From Sacculina carcini (lineage: Eukaryota; Arthropoda; Thecostraca; Sacculinidae): a stretch of 64,000 bases of DNA. Shown piece by piece: positions 1 through 10,032 of the stretch (positions within the stretch are counted from its first letter, which is position 1; each line of letters starts with the position of its first letter). Where the stretch lies: positions 4,269,781 through 4,333,780 of the forward strand of contig OU696594.1 in assembly GCA_916048095.2 (NCBI GenBank), given 5' to 3'. The position numbers and the translations under genes were made by a program. The notes below the pieces were generated by a model. That model did not search any database. It saw only the letters and a program-made list of their open reading frames with translations, and had not been told where the DNA came from.

Positions 1-1294
1 CCAACCATCCAATCTTGACCGCTCTAAGCCTAGTCTGAGGTGATTTAACTTATTAGTTTGTGATCACAAAATATACTGATGCGATCATAATTTGTAATCA
101 GAAGACTGATATTATCTACCCCAGGGGTCCCACACACGCGGCCCACCAATACTTTTCTCTCAACCCGCCAATATAGTATCGGAACCAAACTGTAAGGCAG
201 CTAAATTCACATTTGTTGCATAATGCGATATAATTATACACCATTATCATATTATCTCATAATTCCCGATTATGCTTCCAATAATGCATCATATTCATAC
301 AGTTGTTATTTTTTGGATTACACCGATATTACAGCCCTTGATATTACAGCCGATATTATATTATGCAATCTATATTCTGCTACGTATTATTCCTAATACA
401 TATATCATCAGATCGCAAAATATATTTAAAGGTTCACATCATTCTCCAAAATCATTTGCTTAAGAGCTATTCTACTTTCATCGCTAGAATATTTACTGCT
501 AGCAAAATATCATATACCTCGCTATCATTTAAACCCACTCTTTATAGATACATTTAATTCGCCCGTCGTGCGGAACAGTTCATAAAATATAATTAATATT
601 CAATTAATAAAAAACTTAGTGAAAATTGAAAAAGAAAAACAAACCCATAGGAAAGTCCAAGCCAATATGAAAGTCTAAATGTGAAATTTATGTTTCAATT
701 TAGAAAACATGTTTTCCCACAACCCGCCTCATATTTAAAGCTGCCCGTCGTGCGGAATAATTCGGAACTCAAACACGAAACAAACACAAACAAAATTGAT
801 GAAAAACGACCAATAGAAAAAGTCAAATATGTAAATTCTTGTTTTAATTATTGACGATGTTTTTCCCTCAACACTACTCAAATTCACACCCGTCCTTCGT
901 GTGTAGTAATTCAGAGGTGTAACACTATCAAAACAATGAAACATCTCTATAATTCCAGATTAATGCTTCCTCTAAAACAGCATATGCATATACTTGGTAT
1001 TGCATGATATTAAAACCCGTATCCTTATGCAACTTAAGCGTATGCAACTTGAAATTAAACCAATTAAATTACACAGTAAAATTCAGTAGCTTACTTTGTT
1101 CCAAGTTCCAAGTAGCATTTTACCCGCCCGTCGTGCGGAACATTTGATGTGTAAATATTGAGGACAATAAAGACTTTCTATTCAGTATAGTGTAGCATTA
1201 ATTAAACTGTACGCAAAAAAACCACACCATCCATGCTTGGAGATAATATGATGCATTCTTAATTGTGATTGGGCTTCAGTGAAATTTAATCGGT
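1..1294. other. AT-rich non-coding stretch
   Basis: No convincing exon is visible on either strand. The stretch is strongly AT-rich, with small islands carrying a recurring GC-rich 15-mer described separately. The short open frames here lack recognisable domains and have low-complexity composition. It may be intergenic, or an upstream intron of the NFU1-like gene to the right. Confidence 0.6.
561..1140 (+). repeat. Dispersed GCCCGTCGTGCGGAA motif, three exact copies plus one degenerate
   Basis: The 15-mer GCCCGTCGTGCGGAA occurs exactly at 561-575, 743-757 and 1126-1140. A degenerate form lies near 887-905 (CACCCGTCCTTCGTGTG). Two of the copies are preceded by CCCGCC or CCC, and most are followed by a short AT-rich element containing ATTC or TTC. 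Spacing is irregular (about 150-235 bases), so this looks like a decayed satellite or several copies of a small dispersed element. It stands out from its AT-rich background. Confidence 0.7.
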
Positions 1295-1945
1295 GTATAT
1301 TCCTGTGTAATCGCAAGTGCGCATAATAGCTGTCAAATTGGCAATATGTCCTTTTGACATTACACCGCCGTAACTTCCTTCAGATACCCTTTGGAAAATT
1401 AAAAATTATACCCTATTGTAGAAAACAAGATTTCTAGCTCGATGGTATAATTTATTTTCATGTATAACAAATAGTTACTGGGAAATAGTAGAAAAATAAA
1501 TTAATTTTAGTCGCCCGGTGTTCAAGTGTAATTTTGGATGTATTTGAGAATTTTGCCAATTTTACACGTTTTTTGTACCATTTGTTGGTATAAATTATAG
1601 CTTATATTGTAGAACACAAAATTCTCTACACAGTAGTATATTCCTGTGTAATCACAAGTGCGCATAATAGCTGTCAAATTGGCAATATGTCCTTTTGACT
1701 TTACACCCCCGTAACTTTCTTCAGATATACTTTGGAAAATTACAAATTATACCGTATTGTAGAAAACAAGATTTCTAGCACGATGGTATAATTTATTTTT
1801 ATGTATAACAAATAGTTACTGAGAAATAGTAGAAAAATGAATTAATTTTAGTCGCCCGGTGTTCAAGTGTAATTTAGGATGTATTTGAGAATTTTGCTAA
1901 TTTTACACGTTTTTTGTATAATTTGTGGGTATAAATTATAAATTT
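1295..1945 (+). repeat. Tandem duplication, period 341 bp, about 1.9 copies
   Basis: The segment beginning GTATATTCCTGTGTAATC at 1295 recurs at 1636 and stays aligned to about 1945, with scattered substitutions. Both copies carry the same landmarks in order: AAGTGCGCATAATAGCTGTC, a TTACACC/TTTACACC segment, GAAAACAAGATTTCTAGC and GTCGCCCGGTGTTCAAGTG. No coding potential was seen. It is a local duplication or the end of a satellite. Confidence 0.85.
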
Positions 1946-2020
1946 TAAAATTTTATAAATTTTAATATAATATATTATTATAATATATTATTTTAATATA
2001 ATAATATAAATTTTATAAAT
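1938..2020. repeat. A/T-only palindromic tract
   Basis: This stretch consists almost entirely of A and T, with nested self-complementary words (AAATTTTAAAATTTTATAAATTT, then AATATATTATTATAATATATT). It could extrude as a cruciform. It sits directly upstream of the NFU1-like exon, within presumed intron. Confidence 0.6.
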
Positions 2021-2068
2021 TTAAATTCGTGTATGTCTGTCTTTGTGTGTGTATGTTTGAGAGAGCAG

Positions 2069-2310
2069 ATGATCACAACAGTGTACAGAATGGAGATGAA
2101 GAAGAAGACGAGGTTGTGTCTGTTATTCGTGAACTACTCGACACACGTATCAGACCGACAGTACAGGAAGACGGTGGAGATATTGAGTTTGTCAGCTTCA
2201 GCGACGGTGTGGTGCGATTGCGTATGCAAGGCTCGTGCACCGGCTGTCCCAGTTCTGCCGTCACACTCAAGAATGGCGTACAAAACATGCTGCAATTCTA
2301 CGTGCCAGAG
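2069..2310 (+). CDS. NFU1-like iron-sulfur cluster scaffold, NifU-domain exon
   Basis: NFU1 is a mitochondrial scaffold that passes 4Fe-4S clusters to lipoate synthase and respiratory complex II. This exon encodes nearly the whole C-terminal NifU domain. An acidic stretch precedes [15 protein letters not shown], then [11 protein letters not shown], and the cluster-binding C-x2-C (GSCTGCPSS) followed by [16 protein letters not shown], all of which match the animal NFU1 family closely. I put the 3' end at GAG|GTGCCT. This is phase 0, and joining to the exon at 4535 gives the same residue spacing as human NFU1. The acceptor is uncertain: AG at 2062, 2068 or 2088 are all possible. Upstream exons (mitochondrial targeting region and Nfu N-domain) are not recognisable in the window and probably lie to the left. 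Confidence 0.85.
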
Positions 2311-2325
2311 GTGCCTACACATATC

Positions 2326-2376
2326 CCCTACACACACACATACACATACATACACACATATACGTATACACACAGG

Positions 2377-2414
<38 letters not shown>

Positions 2415-2460
2415 CACACATATACACCTATGCACTAATACACATGCATATACACATACC
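2326..2460. repeat. Compound (CA)n/(TA)n microsatellite
   Basis: Runs of ACACAC, ATACAC and an uninterrupted TATATA block near 2383-2408 make up this interval. Both strands stay open in several frames purely because of the dinucleotide periodicity, so the apparent frames are not genes. Confidence 0.9.
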
Positions 2461-2520
2461 AAGGACTACTAAATGCAGGACGTACACGGCAAGATGTCTG
2501 AGTCAGCGAGAGGAGGCCAG

Positions 2521-2936
2521 TATAAATAGCGGTGTAGACAGAGTTTGTGAGAATTGTGTCGCTCTTCATTGAACACGTGTTGTGTCTAGCTCGGCGCGTG
2601 CAAACTCTCAATTGTGATTGGTCGAGAGAAGCATTGTCAGCCATTTAGCGTCAGCATCATGCAGCCTGATCTTGAAATGACAGTTGGTATGTGCTTGTGT
2701 GGCGGTAGTGTTTGACTCGTTGCTGTGTAAACGCGTTGAAATCAGTGTTATTGCTTGCATTAATTGGTCGCTGTTGATTTTGTGTGTTCGAAATGCAGAA
2801 CAAGTGTGGTATTGTGAACTGCAATGGATATTATTGCCAGTTGCCGATTGTTTCAACTACAAAAAAACTGGGACAAACATTTTCTTCAGAAGGAACTGAG
2901 ACATTTTCTCCAGAAGGATACCATCACTTCATTTGA
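2521..2936 (+). other. Promoter-like patch with a short THAP-like open frame (remnant)
   Basis: A TATAAATAG word at 2521-2529 is followed by an E-box CACGTG at 2574-2579 and a GATTGG (CCAAT-box) word near 2616. A 47-codon ATG frame then runs 2793-2936. It begins M-Q-N-K-C and has C-x4-C followed by N-G-Y-Y, which resembles the start of a THAP zinc-finger domain. The later Cys/His ligands are not in place. It may be a fragment of a THAP gene or of a P-type DNA transposon lying in the NFU1 intron. The similarity is short and could be chance. Confidence 0.25.
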
Positions 2937-4534
2937 TGCTTTCAGACCTGACGTAGTCTACACAAGCAGTGCAACAACATGGCTATTTCAAGATTGGAAA
3001 GGCGATTAGTTGTCTATTAATGACAATAAAATGAGCGGGCAACCTGTCTGTGATTGTCGAAAATCAGCCCACTTAGCTCATTGACATGCAGTGCATTCAA
3101 GAAAGACGCGGATGTACCACACTTCGTATAGGTATTACTCACTAAGGTATTTCATCATAGTCATCATTTCATCAATGATTTGTTAATAGTTCATTAATGG
3201 TTTGAGGTTGTATAATCAGAGGATAAGGCTTAAAATGGTTGTGATTCTTCTCCAAACAGAACACGGAGAATGAGGAATTTTTGACAACTTTCGACACGTC
3301 AGTTAGAAGTCTTGTCACAGAAACAGTTTCACATGAAGGACCATTTCTCTGCTCAAGAATACAACACCAGGTGCAGTTATGCACATTTCAGACATATTTG
3401 GTGCTTCCAATCAAACGCAAGCTGCAGGACATCACTCCATTTATTGGCAAAGATGAGGTGATAAGAGATCCGCTTGTCAAAGTGAAGACTACAACAGTTG
3501 AATAAGTTTTCTGTTGATAGCTGAAGTACAGATTTGGCAGTGTTGTATTGAGTTGGCTGCACAGAGGACCTGACATCATGATATCTGTGACACTCATTTA
3601 AAGCACACGGTCACATACCAACTTGAATGCGTAAAGTAGGCGGTCGCTGCTGTTGAGAATGTTATGGTTGTGTCACAGATAACCGCAAGATCAGTTAGCA
3701 CCACTGTAAGATACTCCATTTTCCAGGTAATTGCCCTGTGATAGCCAAGCATCGCATTGACAAAGAGCACGGTTGTTTTGATGTTTCTAACACCGAAGAT
3801 CGCCTGAGGTGCATGTGAACGTCTTGGTGAATGTTATGATGATGATGGAATATGTTAGAAGATCAGTCTGAACAAAAATACAGCTTACATTTATATCGTC
3901 AAAAGTGGACTGTTTCATCAAGGAAGTTCGTCACCGCTATGACTGTCATAAAAGACTGGAGACTTTGAAAGTATATATCCATTTTCAACGGGATTTACAT
4001 TAGATGTTCATCATGTTTCCTCGTCTGGCAAATGTTTTTCTGAATGGACTTTATAATCTAGAGAAAGACCAGCAGAAAATGCAGTTTTATCCTGACTTCT
4101 GTAAAGGCGAGCCGGCTCAAGTATAGCCCATTCTCGAGAAAACGAATGTATTTTGATTTATAAACGTTTATTATGCCATGTTTGGTTGCTTTCAATCACA
4201 AATGTTCAACTATAATACATTATCAAAGGAACAAATATTTGTGTATGCTACTTTTTCAGCTCATACTATCATTAGTAAGTCAATTGTGTACACATTTGTC
4301 GTATTTGCAACGTTAATTGTGTATTTTTCATGTTTGTCGACTATATAACGATGTGTTTCAATGGAAATGTGTCTGTGTGCGAGTGTGTTTATACGTCTGT
4401 ATTTGTGCCTCCATTGGCGTGTAAGTCACCCCTTTAATTGTTCATTTTAACATGTAATGTGCAATTTAATATGCAATATAATGTATGTGCGTACGTGTGT
4501 GTGGCCCTGTTGTATGTCCGTGTGTCGGTTGTAG

Positions 4535-4683
4535 GTGGTGGAGGTTGAACAGGTACAGGACGAAACCGAAGAGCTGACGCATCAGGAATTCATCAAATTC
4601 AACGCCAAAATCGAGCAAGCGACCTCCAAGACTACGGATACATCTGCATCCACAGATAACACAAACTCACCATCATCATCATC
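4535..4683 (+). CDS. NFU1-like, C-terminal exon
   Basis: The exon opens after TTGTAG with codons for V-V-E-V-E-Q-V, the direct continuation of the Y-V-P-E end of the previous exon. The combined spacing equals that in human NFU1, where the same position reads PEVEGVEQV. It continues with an acidic/polar tail (DETEELTHQEFIKFNAKIEQ) and a Ser/Thr/Asn-rich end. I place the 3' end at a GTATGT donor at 4684. If that donor is not used, the frame runs on to a stop at 4745-4747 through a microsatellite-like TATGTGTG segment. The tail is longer than in vertebrate NFU1. Confidence 0.7.
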
Positions 4684-5823
4684 GTATGTCTCCCGCTGTA
4701 TGTATATGTGTGTATGTGTATATATCACCGTAGATCTCGGCCATTAAGTCTATGCCACCACTTTTCAGGTCTGAAATACTAGGTTTTTATAGTAGTACGG
4801 TCCTCCAATAAGCCCACTCAAAATCTCAACTGTTCAGTCCGTTAGTATTTTCGATTGTTCTGTTTGTTCGACATATACAGTATATTAAGAAATCCTTCCT
4901 TTCCTCTCATTTACGTGTTAATTTACATTTTTAATCAAACTATTGCACATATTGTGCTTTATCAACATTGATATAATTCATACTAAAATGAAGCTTGTTC
5001 TTTTGGATAAACAAAACCTTGGCAGACTGACTTTTGTACCCTGAAATAGCTTTTTAGCTTTTTAGCCCTTTTAGCCCCTTTGAAAAACATGGAGTAGAAT
5101 TGTCGATTAGAATATGGGCTTAATGGCCGGGATATGTGACGGGAACATGTGTGTCTGTATTTTACGTGTGTACTCATAAAGTCAACGGAGGCTGCGTTGA
5201 CGCGAATGACTTCCAGGCTAATACGCTGCCGAAGTCAGGTGTGTCTGTATGTGTGTCTGTATGCTAGCCTGTGTGTGTGCGTGTGTGTTTGTATGTTAGG
5301 TAGATGACAGTTGTAGTCTAAGGACCACTTCAAATCATATGTATTAGCTGAACTTGTTAATGACAACACAAATGTTACATGTTTATGTTTACTTGATAGG
5401 GTGTGAGTGTGTGTGTCTGGGCTAATACGGTCATTCCCCTGAAATACCAGCTAATGTAGCCAAATACCGTATTTTGTCGTGTATAAGAGACACCTTCAAT
5501 TGTCAGGCTAAAATTCAGGAACAAGGTGTTTTAGTAATGATTTACTTTTTCATTATGGAAATCATTAAATAAAAAATAGTATATGTCTAAAAATATATTA
5601 TTCAATATATCAGCTGAAAATAGGTGTCCTACAAATGAATAATAAATGCCCGCTACAAGACCAAGAAACCGCCGTAATACTCTGATGAGAACAAGCTGAA
5701 ACAAAATAGAATAACAACAAAATATGAAATAAATATATCATGCAAGAGAATGAGATATGAGAATGTAAGAGGCAGTGAGGTAGTGTGTGGTGGGAGGCAG
5801 TGAGAAAGAGTGTGAGAGCGGAC
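4684..5823. other. Non-coding interval with microsatellite and transposon-end-like word
   Basis: No exon was recognised. GT-rich microsatellite lies at about 5239-5300 and 5400-5420. At about 5465-5493 the sequence CCGTATTTTGTCGTGTATAA is followed by GAGACACC. This resembles the terminal consensus of common animal non-autonomous DNA transposons whose ends read (A)CCGTATTTT...GTATAAG.CGCACC. No matching inverted copy was confirmed downstream; only a weak GGTGTCC occurs near 5622. Confidence 0.4.
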
Positions 5824-5919
5824 CTTAGTTCGGCAACTGGGATAAACCCGTCCTTGTCTTTGTCTAAGAAGCGACAAACCTGACGGAGTTCATCCCAGTT
5901 AATGGGTTTCATGTCGCGA
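5824..5919 (-). CDS. EF-hand calcium-binding protein, single exon
   Basis: On the minus strand the frame reads K-P-I-N-W-D-E-L-R-Q-V-C-R-F-L, then the twelve-residue loop D-K-D-K-D-G-F-I-P-V-A-E and E-L-R. This is a canonical EF-hand: Asp at loop positions 1, 3 and 5, Gly at 6, Ile at 8, Glu at 12, with flanking amphipathic helices. The exon is bounded by an acceptor (TTATTAG or TTAG, so the 5' edge is 5919 or 5924) and a CTAAG|GTCCGC donor at 5823/5822. Neighbouring exons were not identified, so the protein (calmodulin-like, light chain or EFCAB type) cannot be named. Beyond the donor the frame is low-complexity read-through. Confidence 0.65.
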
Positions 5920-5924
5920 CTAAC

Positions 5925-7540
5925 CTAATAAAAATAGGTGTTTAGCTACAAATGAATTTTCAATGTTGTGCTTTCATTGCTAAAATACTATTTCATAAAA
6001 TAATATTTTTATTTTATTCGAGTAACTGTATGTACTCTCTGTAAAACTAGCATTTATATGGCGCAGTAGTGTACTCACATATATGATGTAATAATACTGC
6101 GGTGCTATAGTTTTCAGCCGAATCTCAACGCTTAGCCGTCAGCCCACATGAAGCCCAGTCATGCTTTTTGCTTTGTAGTCGAAACAATCTCGTAGTAGGC
6201 TTATATGATGAGATGACATCACTTCTGATAGGATGACACTACGGGTAAACGTTCAATCTATCAAATTTATTTGCCATTCAGAAGAAAACACTATTGACAA
6301 TACATCGTAATTGAGGAGGCATAAGAACGTTTAGCTTGAGGCTTTGTTTTGAGCTTTTGTTTTGAAGATTGTACTGCCTCAAAACAAGAACACATCAACG
6401 ATATAAGAAACACGTATATACACGGAAACACACAAGATTCATCCGAGGGGGTGGTGAGGACTCATGCATCTTCCATGCATGAGGAATCTGACATCTTCCG
6501 TATTTTTTTCAGTAGCGTCAACAAATTGTTCCATATTTTTTACAAATATGAAAAACACTCAAAGTTTTGACTTTTGTGCGTGTGAATGTGTTTGAAAATT
6601 TTTCTGCTGCATTTAGGTTTGAAAATTTGAACGGCTTGCTGCCAATCACACCGAAAATAGGGAGTCAGTTACTTAGACACTTAGTTGAGACACTTAATTC
6701 GACGCAGCGAACTAGGGACGTGGCACCACTGTCCCGTTGTCTGATGGGAGGGCGCGTCGCTTGTAGCCCGGCAGGAAGGGAGGTCTGTGATTGGTCGGAA
6801 TAGTATGCTGTGACTCTCCTCTACTAGCTGAGAGAAAGAGACGCCACTTTCGTCATCATGACGTCATTATATTGGCGCGAAAACATACGCCACTTATGTA
6901 GCCAGATCGGGCTACAATAAGGACGAAGTGTTAATCGTTAAATGTGTAGATTAAATGCCCCAAGTGACAGCTGTTATACGGGAATGAACCAACTCTTATG
7001 AACACACATGTGGGCTCCGTGCAGCTCGCTGCACCTCAAAGTCGATCCTATCCTAGAAACATCCAGCGCTCTCGCCCTGCTGAGAACGAAGTCAAACAAT
7101 ATTTGTCTGGTAGAATGGGACACTAGATCACTAATGAAACTATATCTTTTGGGTGCTTCTGGTGGATGGGGCCACGTGGTGGTAATAGTGCTTGTATTTT
7201 CATCCCTTGTCACTGGATTTGCGTGTAGTTAATAATAATGATACTAATAACAATGACGAATGTGTCGGGTGTGAAAGTCACGATTCGCCGTTGCATCGAC
7301 AGACTTGAAGCTACAGTCGATTTGATGAACGACAGCTGTAGCCCTAAGAGTGGTGGGTGTCCTCGTTGGTTGTATTCGAGTGGTTTATAGAAGTTCACCC
7401 TCTGATTCTCCAGTCGGTGATGTAGAGCGGTCTGCTGGCATATGGGTGATCCGTGAGGCCATTAACACCCAATGGTGTTTGGTACCACCCAATCAAACCC
7501 CCCTCATTCTCCGTAGAGGTCTCTCCTGAACTTGGCCCTC
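5925..7540. other. No recognisable gene
   Basis: Apart from the regulatory-motif cluster at 6789-6883, I see nothing I can name here. Short frames (for example 6567-6803 plus and 6974-7213 minus) lack domains and have no supporting splice structure. A self-complementary GCATCTTCCATGCATGAGGA word lies near 6467-6485. Composition shifts from AT-rich to mixed after about 6700. Confidence 0.5.
6789..6883 (-). promoter_or_regulatory. Promoter-like motif cluster: CCAAT, CRE and E2F words
   Basis: Three known core-promoter words lie within 95 bp. GATTGG (reverse CCAAT box) is at 6789-6794. The palindromic CRE ATGACGTCAT is at 6858-6867. TTGGCGCGAAAA, which reads TTTTCGCGCCAA on the minus strand and is an E2F/DP site, is at 6872-6883. 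Order and orientation would suit a minus-strand promoter upstream of the EF-hand exon, but no first exon or TATA box was identified. Confidence 0.35.
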
Positions 7541-7991
7541 AGAGCCGCAATCTCCGGGGGGCCGGGTCGATTCCCAGCATGGTCACATAGAAGGCGTATG
7601 TGGCCAGCTGGGAGGTCGACCACTGCGCGTCCAGGTCGTGGAGTGTCTCGACGTTCGAAACCAGGAATGCGGCGTAGGTTTGCCCCGGGGAAGCTCCAGC
7701 GAGAACGACCGCCTGCATCAGGAGTAATGTAACCCGCATGCCGGACACCCCAATTGCCTCCCACAGCGACGATCCGAGAATACCATCGGTAGTCGCTATC
7801 CGCCTCTCCAGTGTATTGGCTGGTTCCAATTTGGTCATCCAGGCTCGATCCGCCTCATCTAGGACAGTAGGCGGGAGCGGCTCGTTAGAATGTGCCTCTG
7901 GTCGTTGGCTGGGTCACCCGACCGACCCTCCTGTTGTACGCAGGGCGGCAATCACCGCAGCCGCGAGGTCATTCATCCCGAGGTTATCCAT
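7541..7991 (-). pseudogene. Gag-like remnant of a minus-strand LTR retrotransposon
   Basis: About 80 bp beyond a tRNA-Trp-type primer-binding site, a minus-strand ATG (complement of 7989-7991) opens a frame M-D-N-L-G-M-N-D-L-A-A-A-V. It breaks by frameshift near 7925. A second frame then runs 7838-7539, containing E-R-R-I-A, D-G-I-L-G-S-S-L-W-E-A and Q-T-Y-A-A-F. The position just downstream of a PBS supports Gag. No pol or matching second LTR was found to the left, so the element is truncated. Confidence 0.4.
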
Positions 7992-8068
7992 CGTAGGGCT
8001 CGTGATAAACCGTCAGAAGTAGTCAAGCCGCAATCAAACAATTTTTACGAATAAATGAATGATGTTTA

Positions 8069-8084
8069 GTCGTCGGGGTCACCA
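8069..8084 (-). other. Primer-binding site (tRNA-Trp-like) of the minus-strand remnant
   Basis: The minus strand reads TGGTGACCCCGACGAC. Its first 14 bases equal the complement of the tRNA-Trp 3' end, the same primer type as the array further right. It sits one base from a ...CCGTTACA end typical of an LTR terminus at 8086. Confidence 0.55.
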
Positions 8085-8085
8085 A

Positions 8086-8145
8086 TGTAACGGAGTCGTT
8101 AGGCGGCGCAATGTTGTGATGTTAGGCATTGCGTAGCCTCGTTAC
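8086..8145 (-). repeat. LTR-end segment with terminal and nested inverted repeats
   Basis: The 60 bp begins TGTAACG and ends CGTTACA (inverted), with a nested GCGCAATG / CATTGCGT pair, so it can fold as a long stem-loop. The left edge abuts the primer-binding site and probably is the 3' end of a minus-strand LTR whose other end I cannot place. A further 13-base inverted pair, TACACTGGCGACA at 8143-8155 and TGTCGCCAGTGTA at 8186-8198, follows directly. Confidence 0.4.
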
Positions 8146-8198
8146 ACTGGCGACATAAAAACACAAAAATGCGAGAGAACTTGTGTGTCGCCAGTGTA

Positions 8199-9030
8199 TC
8201 AAGAGCTCGTGGGTATACACAGTTGAACTCCTCCTGAGGCCAAATCCCTCCATGGTCTTGGTGTGTTTCGCGAAAGAGGTATTCGCGCAGAACAGCATGT
8301 CCGGGTACTGCGCATGTATCCACCTGGGATCATCGTTGCCGAGCATCATCGCATAGAGAATTCGGGTAGTTTTCGAAGAGACTCAGGTCTCCTCAACCCT
8401 ATTGGTTGTCCAACGCACCCCTCCAACGTCCAAACAGTAGACCTGTCTGTTTGGACAAATTCATGGGTCATTTTAGACTCTCCAGGTCGCCGAAAAATAG
8501 GCATATCTTCGATTCTCGACAAGTGCTGTGGTTACCGAATGGATCTCGTTGGTGTTCACCAGGAATTTTGTGATGGCTGCCATTTGATCTCGGAGCTGAG
8601 TCATGCAGTGTCCCAACGGGTCGATGTGTCGATTCGAGCTCCCGATGGGTTTTTGCCGTTTCAGCTTGGTATCCCTCGGCGGCAACAGTGAATAGACACA
8701 TGGTCAGGTAGTATGACGTTGTTCCAGCGCCTTAAGCCAAGCTGTCATATTCGCAGTGTACATATAGTGTATTACCGTGCTATGCTGGTGAGTGTTTCAT
8801 ATTATATATTCATCTTAAAACTTGTGTACACTACACTGTTGGTGATGCTTCTACAAGCGTAAACGTGCAAATTGCTCTGATTACCTAATGGTGAAGCCTT
8901 AACGTGAAATTGGCTTTGGGGAAATCAACCTTTTTAGGACTACACCATATCGAAAGAAGAGGTTGTGCTTCTTATGGATAATTGGGGTTGTAATTGAATG
9001 CAGATAACATCCATTGCTCAGGACGGAAAG
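8199..9030. other. Unassigned decayed sequence
   Basis: Several overlapping minus-strand frames (8349-8122, 8685-8473) contain helix-prone stretches, for example Q-L-R-D-Q-M-A-A-I-T-K-F-L, but no recognisable domain. The stretch may include the rest of the minus-strand LTR element. After about 8700 it is AT-rich and without features. Confidence 0.3.
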
Positions 9031-9306
9031 GACGAAGTTCAATTTCAATACGGCGTAGCCTGTCTCGCAACTGTCTCTGTGATGTGGCTTCTGGGTCTTC
9101 ATTGGCTCTACTATCGGACGTCCGCTGGGCGTCCTATTGTCGCCGCTGTTCGGCTTCCCCATCCGTTTCAATTTGCCGAGCAGCTGCAGTACACTCAATG
9201 TTCACTTGGCGCCGCTGCTCGGCCTCGTCCACTGGTTCACCGTTCCGAGCGGCCGCAGTCCGCTCAGCGTCATCCTTGCGGCGTTTGGCGGCCTGCTCAG
9301 GCGTTT
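9031..9306 (-). pseudogene. Decayed coding region with four 23-residue repeats
   Basis: Read on the minus strand, four consecutive 69 bp units encode variants of E-T-P-E-Q-A-x-x-R-R-x-x-D-A-E-R-T-A-A-A-R. The second unit reads E-P-V-D-E-A-E-Q-R-R and the third E-T-D-G-E-A-E-Q-R-R. The third contains a stop just inside it at the left end of the frame 9556-9134, and the fourth (E-D-P-E-A-T-S-Q-R-Q) lies beyond that stop. Such Arg/Glu/Ala-rich repeats occur in proteins of invertebrate mobile elements, including Helitron-like ones. That assignment is inference; what is seen is the periodic coding pattern and the stop. Confidence 0.45.
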
Positions 9307-9556
9307 CATGGCGACGCACTGCTGCCTTGGGCTGAGCCGCCCGCTGTCGTCGTTGGTGGTCATCAGATGACAGCGTGGACGGCCCAGATTGCTCGTCGTC
9401 AATTGGCAGCTGTGCGCCGCCAAACTCCGCGTTTGATGGCCTCAGGAGGTCCTTATGCGAAGCCATACGGTATGCCCAACACCGAGCCTTAGAATGGAGA
9501 AAGATTAGCGGGGTGCGTGTCGTTTTTGTTGAGAGTTCTGCTATTACCAACCACAC

Positions 9557-10032
9557 TTGTCACGCTTATTCTGCACTACCCGGCTCAGACGGCCGCCTTC
9601 GCGACCGCAATGGTGACGACAGCACCCCTCCGGATTCCACCCGCCATTGACTTTATGGTGGCCAAGGACGCGGCCACCACAGGCACAGGTATCGCGACAC
9701 TCCACGGCGCATGGTCCGTGCCGTGGACGTCTCGGACCGAAAATATCTAGCTCGCCATCCTAGGCCTGGCCCTTGGCCTGGCTCCTACTGCTGCCGCAGT
9801 GGAGGGCCGTCAGTCGAGTTTGGGCTTCCGCCGAGAATAGACCGCAGCCTAGACTGCGGGGGCACGGGCGCCTCTGCGAAGGTTTCCACGGCCAGCCGTG
9901 CACTATGGTGGCCGCTAAGGAGGCTGACCGATTTCTAGCAGGCGCTCTGCAAGTTGACAATCAACACTCGTGGAAAGCAGAGTAAATTTTGCAGCCGCCT
10001 ATCTCTCAGTGTATGCCTGACACACACTGATG
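9557..10032. other. GC-rich interval without a recognised gene
   Basis: A plus-strand frame 9517-9750 begins with a hydrophobic segment (L-L-R-V-L-L-L-P-T-T-L-V-T-L-I-L), but it starts at GTG and has no partner domain. A second hydrophobic Ala/Leu-rich segment follows its stop, near 9751-9800. This could be the ruin of a membrane protein, or chance. Confidence 0.25.

Larger units (their letters stand above)
2311..4534 (+). other. Intron of the NFU1-like gene
   Basis: The interval of 2224 bp begins GTGCCT and ends TGTGTCGGTTGTAG. It joins two phase-0 exons whose combined residue spacing fits the NFU1 family. It contains a CA/TA microsatellite near its 5' end and a promoter-like patch with a small THAP-like open frame (2521-2936). 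From about 3040 to 4534 I see no recognisable gene. Confidence 0.75.

Noticed and set aside
2029..2572. Long frames continuing from the NFU1 exon into the CA/TA microsatellite
   Set aside because: The similarity to NFU1 ends at GAG 2310 and resumes at 4535. The microsatellite part is intronic.
9517..9750. Possible secreted or membrane protein on the plus strand
   Set aside because: It depends on a GTG start, is interrupted soon after, and has no homology that I recognise. Only reported as an unassigned interval.
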